A DNA stretch of 41,563 nt, from contig DIVR01000058.1 of assembly GCA_002428325.1 (NCBI GenBank), forward strand, positions 1 to 41,563, given 5' to 3'. Position numbers and translations under genes: made by a program. Of the stretch, positions 31,311 to 39,680 are shown one piece after another. How positions within the stretch are numbered: the stretch's first letter is position 1; every line of letters starts with the position of its first letter. Source of the stretch: a bacterium UBP4_UBA6127 (lineage in GTDB: Bacteria > UBP4 > UBA4092). The notes below the pieces were generated by a model. That model did no database searches. It had not been told where the DNA came from and saw nothing but the letters and a program-made list of their open reading frames with translations.

Positions 31311-32189
31311 TTAGCCCTTCTGGGCATCCGCACCGCCAACAATTTCCGATATTTCCCGGGTAATCTGGGCCTGCCTCAGTTTATTGGCCAAGAGGGTTAA
31401 ATCGTCTATCATATCCTCAGCGGCATCCGTGGCATTTTTCATGGCAATCATCCGGGCTGAATGTTCAGACGTAAAGGATTCTGCCACCGAGATATAAACT
31501 TTGGTTGTCAGATACCGGGGTAAAAACTCGTCAAAGATAGTTTCCGTATCCGGTTCAAAGATATAATCCAAATGGACTTCTCCACCGGATTTAGCTGTTT
31601 TTTGAGGTTCCTTAAACCGGAAAGGCAAATAAGGTTCCAGTATCGGCTGATACCTCATAGTCGAAATATAATTTGTATGGAGAAGATTGATCTCGTTCAT
31701 GGTCCCATCGACAAAATACCGGGTCATTCGCTTAGCGACTTCAGAAATCCGGGCATAATCAACCGTTCCACCCAGATCCGTGATAGCAAATTCAATGGGA
31801 AATTCACTCCGTTTAAAATAGTCAGCGGCCTTTCTCCCAATGATACCCAGACAGACATGTCCTTTTTCCCGGGATGCCAGGTATTCTTCTGCTTTCCGGA
31901 AAATATTCATATTGTAAGAACCGCATAACCCCTTATCGCTGCTGATAATAACCAGTAATTCTTTATGGACTTCCTGGCGAACCAGCAAAGGGTTGTCCAA
32001 TTCTCCGGTCTGGGCCAGAATCAGCCGGCCCAGCATTTCATTCATTTTCCGGGCATAGGGACGTGCCGCTAAAAGCCGAAATTCAGCCTTCTTCAATTTG
32101 GCAGCCGCCACCATCTGCATGGCTTTAGTAATCTGCCGGGTGCCTTTCACGCTGCGAATGCGGGATCGTATTTGTCTTAATGATGCCAT
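31311..32189 (-). CDS. atpG: ATP synthase gamma subunit
   Basis: Rotor shaft of F1, 292 residues. The N-terminal helix SLRQIRSRIRSVKGTRQITK and the C-terminal helix SARMIAMKNATDAAEDMIDD, which form the coiled coil inside the alpha/beta ring, are strongly conserved, and SSDKGLCGSYNMNI near 90 is the family signature. It follows atpA by 18 bases and precedes atpD by about 98, the standard order. Confidence 0.96.
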   Translation of the reverse strand: MASLRQIRSRIRSVKGTRQITKAMQMVAAAKLKKAEFRLLAARPYARKMNEMLGRLILAQTGELDNPLLVRQEVHKELLVIISSDKGLCGSYNMNIFRKAEEYLASREKGHVCLGIIGRKAADYFKRSEFPIEFAITDLGGTVDYARISEVAKRMTRYFVDGTMNEINLLHTNYISTMRYQPILEPYLPFRFKEPQKTAKSGGEVHLDYIFEPDTETIFDEFLPRYLTTKVYISVAESFTSEHSARMIAMKNATDAAEDMIDDLTLLANKLRQAQITREISEIVGGADAQKG

Positions 32190-32207
32190 TTATTGGTTAA
32201 TCCCATC

Positions 32208-33716
32208 TCAGGGTTTGAACTCTTGTTTAAATTGGGTAACAGCTTTTACCAGTTCTTCTGCCAGTTCATCTTTCAGTTCCCAGGTATTTTCAAGCTCATG
32301 GGCAATCCGAGGGGCATGTTCATCCAGATAAATGCCCAATTCAGATTCAAATCGTTTCATACAGGCCAAGGGCAGATCATCCAGCAATCCCCGAGTCGCC
32401 GAAAAGATAATAACCACCTGCCGGGAAAGGGACTGAGGTTCATACTGTCCCTGATTAAGGATTTCCACCAAGCGTTCCCCGCGGGTCAATTGAGCCTGGG
32501 TAGCCTTATCCAAATCAGAACCGAACTGGGCAAAAGCTGCCAGTTCACGATATTGCGCCAACTCCAACCGAAGCCGGCCGGCAATTTTTTTCATTGCCTT
32601 GGTCTGGGCGGCTCCACCAACCCGGGAAACCGAAATACCCACATTGATAGCCGGACGCACCCCAGCATAAAACAAATCCGTTTCCAAAAATATCTGGCCA
32701 TCCGTAATTGAAATCACGTTGGTGGGAATATAAGCCGAGACATCACCTGCCTGAGTTTCAATGATAGGCAGAGCCGTTAATGAACCTTTCCCCAATTCAT
32801 CAGAAAGTTTAGCGGCACGTTCCAGAAGCCGTGAATGGAGATAGAACACATCTCCAGGATAGGCTTCCCGTCCCGGAGGACGGCGTAACAACAGGGATAA
32901 TTGCCGGTAGGCCTGAGCTTGTTTGGTTAAATCATCATATACCACCAGGGCATGTTTGCCATTGTACATATAATATTCACCCAAAGCACAACCGGCATAC
33001 GGAGCAATATATTGCATGGAAGCAGTTTCATCCGCCGGAGCGCAAACGACTGTGGTATATTCCATGGCACCATATTTTTTCAGGGTTTCCACCACACCGA
33101 CCACATTGGAAGCCTTCTGTCCAATGGCTACATAGATGCAATAAACACCTTTACCTTTCTGGTTGATAATGGCATCCACTGCTGCTGCGGTTTTCCCGGT
33201 CTGGCGGTCTCCGATAATCAATTCCCGCTGGCCTCTGCCGATGGGGGTAATAGAATCAATAGCTTTTAGTCCCGTCATCAGGGGTTCTACAACCGGCTGG
33301 CGCTGAAGGACATTGGGAGCATCCGCTTCCAGGGGACGGGTCTCCTGGGAGACAATCGGACCCTGCCCGTCTATAGGCTGTCCCAGGGAATTAACCACCC
33401 GGCCCAGCAGGGCTTCACCCACCGGTATCTGGGCAATTTTCCCCGTTCGCTTGACCATGTCACCTTCTTTGATATCCTGGTCTGAGCCAAACAAAACGGC
33501 CCCAACAGAATCCTCTTCCAGGTTCAGGGCCATGCCCATGATATCACCGGGGAACTGAAGCAGTTCACCCGCCATGACATTATCAAGGCCGTAGATTCGG
33601 GCAATATTATCCCCTACCTGCAGGATAATCCCCATATCTTCCATCTTCAGTTCGCCTTTATAGCGTTCCAATTCAGCTTGGATAATCGAACTGACTTCTT
33701 CCGGTCTTAAAGCCAT
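32208..33716 (-). CDS. atpA: ATP synthase alpha subunit
   Basis: Non-catalytic nucleotide-binding F1 subunit, 502 residues, normal length. Walker A GDRQTGKTAAAVDAI near 170, the adjacent VYCIYVAIGQKAS, the YDDLTKQAQAYRQLSLLLRR block and the arginine-finger region ISVSRVGGAAQTKAMK near 365 are intact. The start MALRPEEVSSIIQAELERY is typical, preceded by AAGGAGATAG. It lies 136 bases downstream of atpH, the largest gap between genes in this operon; that gap holds no extra gene. Confidence 0.97.
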   Translation of the reverse strand: MALRPEEVSSIIQAELERYKGELKMEDMGIILQVGDNIARIYGLDNVMAGELLQFPGDIMGMALNLEEDSVGAVLFGSDQDIKEGDMVKRTGKIAQIPVGEALLGRVVNSLGQPIDGQGPIVSQETRPLEADAPNVLQRQPVVEPLMTGLKAIDSITPIGRGQRELIIGDRQTGKTAAAVDAIINQKGKGVYCIYVAIGQKASNVVGVVETLKKYGAMEYTTVVCAPADETASMQYIAPYAGCALGEYYMYNGKHALVVYDDLTKQAQAYRQLSLLLRRPPGREAYPGDVFYLHSRLLERAAKLSDELGKGSLTALPIIETQAGDVSAYIPTNVISITDGQIFLETDLFYAGVRPAINVGISVSRVGGAAQTKAMKKIAGRLRLELAQYRELAAFAQFGSDLDKATQAQLTRGERLVEILNQGQYEPQSLSRQVVIIFSATRGLLDDLPLACMKRFESELGIYLDEHAPRIAHELENTWELKDELAEELVKAVTQFKQEFKP

Positions 33717-33852
33717 TTGCTATCTCCTTATGCCTGGATTCATCCATTTGGGCTACCCCCAGGCTGACACTTCCCAATAATGCGTTATAGCGTTATACCT
33801 TATCGGCCCGAACTGAAAGCTCCGGCCATGAATAATCAGAATAAAAAAGGCG

Positions 33853-34401
33853 CTAATACACTTTGACCGATAATAACTGGTCTCGAATTGCGGTTAATCG
33901 GGATCGGTAACTTCCATCTATCACCGAGTTTCCCAGGGTTACAATTAGCCCCCCGATAATCCGGGAATCCACTTTATTCCGAATACGAACCTTCGTTCCG
34001 GTCCGCCGTTCCAGTTTCAGCCGTAATTTTTCCGAAAGAGGGTCCGGCAATTTGACCGCCGTAGTTACCACGGCTTCCTGGATCCCCAATTCCCGGTCCA
34101 CCTTATCCAGATAAAGGGCGCATATCTCATCCACATGGTCCATACGCCGTTTCCTTAACAAAATAAAAACCAGCTGGTATAAAAGGGGATGGACTCTATT
34201 TTCCATAATCTTCCGCAGCAACTCGATTTTCACATCATTGCTGAACTGAGGCCCCGAGAAAAACCGGCGCAAGACCTGCCGTTCCTGAAAAATAGGTTGA
34301 AAAGCCCGGATATCATCGGCCAATAATTCCACAACCCGTTGTTTTTTGGCTTCCTTGAACAAGGCCTCGGCATATATCCGAGATACGATTTCGTCTCTCA
34401 T
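33853..34401 (-). CDS. atpH: ATP synthase delta subunit
   Basis: Peripheral-stalk subunit (OSCP family) linking the b dimer to the top of F1, 182 residues. SRIYAEALFKEAKKQ at the start is the helical-domain signature, and VDSRIIGGLIVTLGNSVIDGSY near 145-167 is the C-terminal one. It overlaps atpF by four bases (ATGA), so the two stalk subunits are translationally coupled. Confidence 0.95.
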   Translation of the reverse strand: MRDEIVSRIYAEALFKEAKKQRVVELLADDIRAFQPIFQERQVLRRFFSGPQFSNDVKIELLRKIMENRVHPLLYQLVFILLRKRRMDHVDEICALYLDKVDRELGIQEAVVTTAVKLPDPLSEKLRLKLERRTGTKVRIRNKVDSRIIGGLIVTLGNSVIDGSYRSRLTAIRDQLLSVKVY

Positions 34402-34883
34402 CTCATTAATCCGATATCATCAATACAGGCATCGATTTTTTGCCGTTGCCGGGTTTCATCCAATTCCTCCCGAAGGACTTTCTCCGTCGTCCGAAGAGAA
34501 ATCTCAATAATTTGATTCCGCAATTCAACCTTAGCCTGGGCTATTTCCAAGTCAATATTCTGCCGGGCTTTCTCCAGGATTTCATGGGCATCATCCCGAG
34601 CCTTGGCCTGAATTTCTGCCGAGACCCGCCGCCCTTCGGCAATAGCCTTATTTTCTTTTTCCCGGGCAATTTCTTCGATATGCTGCAGCCGAGCTTCAAA
34701 ATCCGCTTTTAGTCGGGCGACTTCATCCCGGGTATCATCAATTTTCTTGAATTCATCCGCGATTTTCTGTCGTCTTTCGTCCAACATCCCCAACAGGGGT
34801 TTCCAGGCGAATATTTTCATGACCCAGACCAGCAGAAGAAAACCGAGAATCTGAGTTATTATTTGTTGCCATTCAAGGTTCAA
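34398..34883 (-). CDS. atpF: ATP synthase b subunit
   Basis: This 161-residue peripheral-stalk protein has one N-terminal membrane helix (ILGFLLLVWVMKIFAWKPLL, about 11-30), then a long charged coiled coil (RLKADFEARLQHIEEIAREK and on) that dimerises and reaches up to F1. KPLLGMLDERRQKI is the family-typical junction. Only one b-type gene is present, as in most heterotrophs. A 120-base spacer separates it from atpE, and it overlaps atpH by four bases. Confidence 0.95.
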   Translation of the reverse strand: MNLEWQQIITQILGFLLLVWVMKIFAWKPLLGMLDERRQKIADEFKKIDDTRDEVARLKADFEARLQHIEEIAREKENKAIAEGRRVSAEIQAKARDDAHEILEKARQNIDLEIAQAKVELRNQIIEISLRTTEKVLREELDETRQRQKIDACIDDIGLMR

Positions 34884-34946
34884 TGGAGTCGTCCTCTCTT
34901 GAATATCAGTCGATGCATCCTTAATCCAGTTTAAAATTCAGAAAAG

Positions 34947-34976
34947 GGGATTTAGATGGAGTTCCAGCCAAATCCC
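34947..34976. other. Short hairpin in the atpE-atpF spacer
   Basis: GGGATTT (34947-34953) pairs with AAATCCC (34970-34976) around a 16-base loop. It sits just 3' of atpE in the transcript, where mRNA structure or processing could help make the c subunit in excess. There is no T-run, so it is not a terminator. Confidence 0.3.
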
Positions 34977-35003
34977 TGAATCTCAATTTTAATCTGAAGG
35001 AAG

Positions 35004-35234
35004 TTAGATTTTACCCATCAGCAAAAATACAGTAACCAAAGCATAAATGGTCAACGCTTCAATAAAAGCAGCGCCGATAATCATGGAAAGCTGAATTTTC
35101 CCCTGAATCTCCGGCTGACGGCTCATAGCTTCCATGGCTGCGCCAACGGCTTTACCCAAGCCAATCCCGGAGCCTAAGGCAGCAATACCTACGCCTAACG
35201 GCAGGGATAACCCTAATGCGCTGTGAAAATCCAT
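35004..35234 (-). CDS. atpE: ATP synthase c subunit (proton type)
   Basis: Rotor-ring proteolipid, 76 residues, two membrane helices joined by the loop SRQPEIQGK. The ion-binding carboxylate is Glu59 in FIEALTIY. The residues that bind sodium in Na+ c rings (Gln32 and Ser66 in Ilyobacter numbering) are Leu26 and Ala60 here, so proton coupling is inferred. I chose ATG 35234 (MDFHSALGLSLPLG) since AAGGAGG stands at good spacing; the frame extends six codons further. It follows atpB by 47 bases. Confidence 0.95.
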   Translation of the reverse strand: MDFHSALGLSLPLGVGIAALGSGIGLGKAVGAAMEAMSRQPEIQGKIQLSMIIGAAFIEALTIYALVTVFLLMGKI

Positions 35235-35281
35235 TTGATTTCCTCCTTTCAAAAAGGTTCCAATTGTCTCTTATCAATAGA

Positions 35282-36208
35282 TTATGAATGAACCGCAGAA
35301 ACCTCATGAATTTCTTCATGAGGCAGCATCAATAACACATAAATAGTACTTAATAAGCTGAAAACCAGGGCTTGCACGGTACTGGTCAGGATTGCCAGCA
35401 ATAAAAACGGAAAATGCAGAGGCACTCCAACCGGGCTATGAAGGAAATGAACCATCGTAATCCCCAAACCGATAAAAGCCCCAATCAGGAGATCTTCGCC
35501 CAGGATATTCCCAAAAAGACGGAGAGCAAGGCTGACCGGCTTAATCAGCTCTTCCATAATATGCAGGGGAAACATTAATATCACCATACACCAGCCAATC
35601 ACATCCCTGGGCTGACCGGCCAGATGGTCCAGATAACCAATAATCCCATTGGTTCTCAACGCATTGATCTGTACATAGAAGAAAACACAAAGCCCCAGTG
35701 AGATAGTCGTATTTAAATTACTGGTCGGCGCTTTCATAAAAGGGATAATCCCGGCGATATTCATACAGAAGATATAAATAAACAAGGTTCCTAAAAAAGG
35801 AGTATATCTTCGGCCACCATGCCCAATGGTCTCACAAACCAGCTTATCAAGGGCTTCCACTACAATTTCCACCAAATTCTGCAGAGGGCCGGGAATCAGT
35901 TTTCTTTTTCGGCTGGCCAGAAAAGCTATCAGGACAATTCCCAAGGCTATCCCCAGGGAAAAGACCTGGGTTTCATAATGATGAAAGAAAGGCATCCCGG
36001 GGAGATTGGGGAAATACTGGTTTAAAAGGGTAAGAAGATTGGGGAGTTCCACTGAGTTTTCACCGGCCGCATGGGCTGCTGCCTGAGCCGCTCCATGAAC
36101 AGCTTCCGACGGCGCTGGACCGGTCGGAATAACCGGAATGGGGGTTGTTGAAGCCCCAAGGCTTTTCTCTATTATTCGGTGGATGGTATCAGTAGCTAAA
36201 GATGACAT
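35282..36208 (-). CDS. atpB: ATP synthase a subunit
   Basis: Membrane stator that forms the proton half-channels against the c ring, 308 residues. The essential arginine is Arg230 in SLALRLFGNILGEDL. The conserved FLGTLFIYIFCMNIAGIIP and HFPFLLLAILTSTVQALVFSLLS helices are present. It is longer than the common 230-270 residues because of an N-terminal extension of about 60 residues rich in Ala and Pro (TTPIPVIPTGPAP, AAQAAAHAAGE) of unknown role. It lies second in the operon, after the subunit I-like gene. Confidence 0.95.
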   Translation of the reverse strand: MSSLATDTIHRIIEKSLGASTTPIPVIPTGPAPSEAVHGAAQAAAHAAGENSVELPNLLTLLNQYFPNLPGMPFFHHYETQVFSLGIALGIVLIAFLASRKRKLIPGPLQNLVEIVVEALDKLVCETIGHGGRRYTPFLGTLFIYIFCMNIAGIIPFMKAPTSNLNTTISLGLCVFFYVQINALRTNGIIGYLDHLAGQPRDVIGWCMVILMFPLHIMEELIKPVSLALRLFGNILGEDLLIGAFIGLGITMVHFLHSPVGVPLHFPFLLLAILTSTVQALVFSLLSTIYVLLMLPHEEIHEVSAVHS

Positions 36209-36249
36209 AATAAATGCTTTAACACGTATCCTTTTTAAATAGGTCTTGG

Positions 36250-36825
36250 TTACTGATGGGGGAAGGCCCCCTTCTTTCGGGTTCCCTGGTTCGATAACCA
36301 GACCAGGCCTGATGCCTTTAATAAGATGACCAGAAATAACAAGGTGAATCCAGCCATCAAGCTGACCGGGGGAAACTTGCCATAAACCAGGATAAGATAC
36401 CCTCCTACATAAAGAACCGGAAATTTAACACCGGCCAGGAGTAGGAGCTTTCCTTTGGAAAGAGTGGTTCCCGTTGTCAGCAAATTGCTTACCAATAATT
36501 TGATAAGCCATAGATTTGCCATGTTCCAGGCAGAACCAATAATAAAACCAACCGCGAAAATATAATTATAATAATGGGCCAGAAATAACGCAACCAAAAG
36601 CGTTACCACCGCTGAGGTTTTCAGCACTCTATCTATCCAGCCCGAATCCAGGTTAAATAAGCTTACATCCTGATTTGATTGGAGTTGGCTCTCTTTATCA
36701 TTAGAGGCATCCGACATAGATATATATTTTACCATTTTATCTGCCCAAACACTGAATTTCCCTAATCCAAGGGTGAACTCCCAGCTGTGTTCCCCGGTTT
36801 TTTGGAAACATTCCCAACCCGCCAT
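36250..36825 (-). CDS. atpI: ATP synthase subunit I-like membrane protein
   Basis: This protein has about four membrane helices (VVTLLVALFLAHYYNYIFAV, FIIGSAWNMANLWLIKLLV, LLLLAGVKFPVLYVGGYLIL and LMAGFTLLFLVILLKASGLV) and a charged N-terminal region. It stands first in the atp operon, where AtpI, a helper for c-ring assembly and perhaps Mg2+ handling, is normally encoded. Sequence likeness to AtpI is weak, so the call depends on position and topology. The ATG at 36825 has GGAAGGAA just upstream; in-frame ATGs at 36735 and 36717 are alternatives that would remove a non-conserved leader. Confidence 0.75.
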   Translation of the reverse strand: MAGWECFQKTGEHSWEFTLGLGKFSVWADKMVKYISMSDASNDKESQLQSNQDVSLFNLDSGWIDRVLKTSAVVTLLVALFLAHYYNYIFAVGFIIGSAWNMANLWLIKLLVSNLLTTGTTLSKGKLLLLAGVKFPVLYVGGYLILVYGKFPPVSLMAGFTLLFLVILLKASGLVWLSNQGTRKKGAFPHQ

Positions 36826-36917
36826 CGGTTCCTTCCCATAATAATTTCATTTATCCCTATAAAACCAGCCTTTTCATCTACCCCCTTGATTTTCATGGGA
36901 TTTCGAGAAAAAATAGA

Positions 36918-36945
36918 TGTATATACCCTATTGGGATGGGTACAA
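36918..36945 (-). promoter_or_regulatory. Candidate atp operon promoter
   Basis: Minus-strand TTGTAC (36945-36940), 16 bases, TATACA (36923-36918), about 95 bases before the first gene. It is a moderate match. The surrounding 372-base gap to the glutamine synthetase gene holds this and the divergent candidate, and nothing coding. Confidence 0.4.
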
Positions 36946-37001
36946 CTCCCAGGTTATCCCCCCAAACCTTTTTTGACCTTTTGATTGATACATTAGACCG
37001 G

Positions 37002-37030
37002 TTTACAAATATCGGGGAATATGTGATATT
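37002..37030 (+). promoter_or_regulatory. Candidate glutamine synthetase promoter
   Basis: TTTACA (37002-37007), 17 bases, GATATT (37025-37030), giving a leader of about 160 bases before the ATG at 37198. It is a moderate match. I looked for the glnA (glutamine) riboswitch in the leader and did not find its conserved core. Confidence 0.35.
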
Positions 37031-37197
37031 GGAAGAAAAGGGACTCCCGGGAGAGGGACACAAACCCACTACAAGGAGAATCCCGTGAAATAACTGCTTC
37101 ACAGGCAATGCTGATTTTTTATATGGCTGAAGGCAAGGTTTCAAGGTTTGAGGAGACCCTGAGACCGAAAATAACAAAATGCGAAGGAGAAATAAAA

Positions 37198-39123
37198 ATG
37201 GAACAATCATTGATATACTATATTCCCCCAGTCGGACACACACCTAAAGCTGTGGTGGAAATATTACAGAAACATACAGAGATTAAATTTGTCTCATTGG
37301 TCGGAGTTGATTTGGGGGGAAATGATACCGATGAAAAAATCCCCTCCTCCTATTTCATAAAGAACATTGATGAAATGCTGGTTCATGGGGTTCAAACAGA
37401 CGGGTCCAGCGTAGTATTACCGGAGATAGCTACCTTAAACAATGCCCGAGTGGATTTGATACCCGATATTAATGTCAATTGGTTTATTGATTATAATTAT
37501 GACTCACTGGATGAGGAAACAGGGATGCCGATCGGGACCCTGAGAATCCCCTCCTTTCTGATACATAATGACACCCGGAGAGTGGATTCCCGGTCTATCC
37601 TGAAAAACACCATTGAACGTTTCCAGAAAGAGATTCCCGCCCTGTTAAAGGCCCATCCGTATGCCCTGGAATCCCTGGGATTGAAAGCCACTGATGAAAT
37701 CCAGGAAGTTATCCTGACAGCGGCTACGGAGCTGGAATTCTGGGTCAAGACCCCTGATTATGATGCGGATGTGGAACAGCTCACCACCTCCCAAGTGTTG
37801 CAGGAACAATACTGGAAACGGACCATTGGCCCGGTCCGTTCTGCCCTGGAAAAGACTTTGATATTACTGGATAAATTTGGATTAGGGGTAGAGATGGGCC
37901 ACAAAGAAGTCGGTGGGGTTAAAGCCAAACTGGCATCCAGCGGGAGTTTCGACCACATCATGGAACAGTTGGAAATTGACTGGAATTACAGTCATGCCCT
38001 GCAATCAGCCGATAATGAGACTCAGGCCCGTAATATCGTTAAAGAGACCTTTATGCGTTCGGGACTGGAAGTTACCTTTATGGCAAAACCCATAGAAGGA
38101 ATTGCCGGCAATGGGGAACACACCCATATTGGGATGGCCATTAAACTTAAAGACGGCCGGAAAGTAAATCTCTTTGCTCCGGCAGAAATGAAAAAGGATT
38201 TTATGAGCCCCATCGGCTGGGGTTCCCTGATGGGACTTTTAAAGAATTACGAGGTAGTCAATCCCTTTGTGGCCTCCACCAATGATGCCCTGAACCGTTT
38301 AAAACCAGGGTTTGAAGCTCCAGTCTGTATTGTGGCATCTGTGGGGCATAATGTTGAGATTCCCTCCCGAAACCGGACCGTTCTGGCCGGACTGGTAAGA
38401 GATACCAACAATCCCCTTTCTACCCGGTTTGAGCTTCGGGCCCCCAATCCGACCAGCAACACTTACCTGGTGCTGGCTTCGGTCTATCAGGCCATGCTGG
38501 ATGGAATCAAATCGGTCCTGGAATCCGAGAAAACTTCCAAAGAACTGGAAACTGATTTTTCCAAGTCTCCGGGGGAAGAGAAATATTACCTCGAAAAAAA
38601 CCGGGCCTATCGAAGTGAGTCGGATGTCTTTGAACACTTCACGGCCGAACAAAGAGATTCGATGTTTGGCAAACCGCCGGCGACTGTCTGGGAAAACATT
38701 TCCAGCCTGGAGAAATATCCTGAAAAAAAGAAAATCTTGATGGAGGGGAATGTCTTTGGGGAAGAAATCATTTCTTCCTATCGGCATGCTGTCCTGAATC
38801 TCTGGGCCATGGAACTGAAAAACCGAATCATCCCGGATAATATGGATTTTGTGAGAGCCTGCCGGAGGATTCCGCAGACCGATAATGTCTCAGACTTGGA
38901 TGTGGTAACTTGGGAAAAAATCAATCAGCTGCGTAATTACCTGATGAAAGACCGGCTGGAAGAGAAATCCTTATTTACCCAGATTCGGGAAAGTATCGAT
39001 AATATGGATTTTGAGACTGTCTCGAAACTTCAAATCATCATGTCTGATAAAATCAATGAACTGGGACAGCTTTATGCTGCCTATAAGAAAAATCTCTTTG
39101 AGGTTCCTGATACTGAAAGTTAA
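37198..39123 (+). CDS. Glutamine synthetase, long form (about 640 residues)
   Basis: It makes glutamine from glutamate, ammonia and ATP in the cytoplasm. The core motifs are present: GVQTDGSSVVLPEIATL near 60 (N-terminal beta-grasp), TAATELEFWV near 175 and GHKEVGGVKAK near 235 (metal ligands), IAGNGEHTHIGMA near 300, and NDALNRLKPGFEAPVCI with PSRNRT near 365-390 (substrate/ATP). The 641 residues exceed ordinary GlnA (about 440-470) because of a helical C-terminal extension of roughly 150 residues after the catalytic barrel. Similar long enzymes occur in Clostridia, and it differs from Bacteroides GlnN. No GSI adenylylation motif is evident. The ATG at 37198 follows AAGGAGAAAT; an open frame 30 codons longer lacks homology. 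A strong terminator follows. Confidence 0.9.
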   Translation: MEQSLIYYIPPVGHTPKAVVEILQKHTEIKFVSLVGVDLGGNDTDEKIPSSYFIKNIDEMLVHGVQTDGSSVVLPEIATLNNARVDLIPDINVNWFIDYNYDSLDEETGMPIGTLRIPSFLIHNDTRRVDSRSILKNTIERFQKEIPALLKAHPYALESLGLKATDEIQEVILTAATELEFWVKTPDYDADVEQLTTSQVLQEQYWKRTIGPVRSALEKTLILLDKFGLGVEMGHKEVGGVKAKLASSGSFDHIMEQLEIDWNYSHALQSADNETQARNIVKETFMRSGLEVTFMAKPIEGIAGNGEHTHIGMAIKLKDGRKVNLFAPAEMKKDFMSPIGWGSLMGLLKNYEVVNPFVASTNDALNRLKPGFEAPVCIVASVGHNVEIPSRNRTVLAGLVRDTNNPLSTRFELRAPNPTSNTYLVLASVYQAMLDGIKSVLESEKTSKELETDFSKSPGEEKYYLEKNRAYRSESDVFEHFTAEQRDSMFGKPPATVWENISSLEKYPEKKKILMEGNVFGEEIISSYRHAVLNLWAMELKNRIIPDNMDFVRACRRIPQTDNVSDLDVVTWEKINQLRNYLMKDRLEEKSLFTQIRESIDNMDFETVSKLQIIMSDKINELGQLYAAYKKNLFEVPDTES

Positions 39124-39145
39124 TCATTCCGCTTAAAAACGGCAT

Positions 39146-39190
39146 CAGGGGGAAAGGTTCTGGAAATGAGCCTCTCCCCCTGTTTTTTTT
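39146..39190 (+). terminator. Intrinsic terminator of the glutamine synthetase gene
   Basis: CAGGGGG (39146-39152) pairs with CCCCCTG (39176-39182), extended inward by GG/CC pairs, followed by eight T. It starts 22 bases after the stop. Confidence 0.88.
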
Positions 39191-39227
39191 CTATTCAAGG
39201 AATATTGGTTTTTGACGCATTCATTCC

Positions 39228-39503
39228 TTATTTATTCCGATACTGGTCATAGTCCCAGCTCCAACCGATCGTTTCCACATTCTGGGATTCGGAAGTTCCC
39301 TGGACCTTATCATTAAAAAACCGATGGAGAGACCTGGGTTCACAGAGGTTTTTCCGGGTTCGGGCCACTCTGCCGCATTTAATACAGACAAATTTAGGAG
39401 GGGTCAGCAGTTTCATATACTCTACAGGAAAATCACTCAGAGAGCCTGCCTCCACCAGCTTGCAGAGGGTCTCATCAGGATTAAATTTCTTCTTTTTAAC
39501 CAT
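39228..39503 (-). CDS. Small Cys-containing protein, possible zinc ribbon
   Basis: This 91-residue basic protein has a central KFVCIKCGRVARTRKNLCEP (Cys40, Cys43, Cys54) and a lone Cys14, which could form a zinc site although a clear fourth ligand is not obvious. The N-terminus is Lys-rich (MVKKKKFNPDETL) and the C-terminus is WSWDYDQYRNK. AAAGGTG precedes the ATG at seven bases. I recall similar unnamed bacterial proteins but no function. It converges on the glutamine synthetase terminator and diverges from the secreted protein gene. Confidence 0.7.
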   Translation of the reverse strand: MVKKKKFNPDETLCKLVEAGSLSDFPVEYMKLLTPPKFVCIKCGRVARTRKNLCEPRSLHRFFNDKVQGTSESQNVETIGWSWDYDQYRNK

Positions 39504-39680
39504 TCAAAAGCACCTTTAGTTCTGGAAATTGAGTTCTCTGGAGAAATATTCACCAAAGGACCCTTGATAAAATAACTGATTTCAGACAGAAAGACAATTC
39601 CCAATTACCCGTATCCCTCTCAAGGGGGAATCCAGACGACTTCCCCTGCAGGGTCAGAATATGTTAAAACATTGTTTATT

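Noticed and set aside
35004..35234. Sodium-type ATP synthase
   Set aside because: The Gln and Ser sodium ligands are Leu26 and Ala60.
37031..37197. Riboswitch in the glutamine synthetase leader
   Set aside because: I compared it by eye with the glnA glutamine RNA and the TPP and cobalamin boxes; short resemblances occur but no full core.
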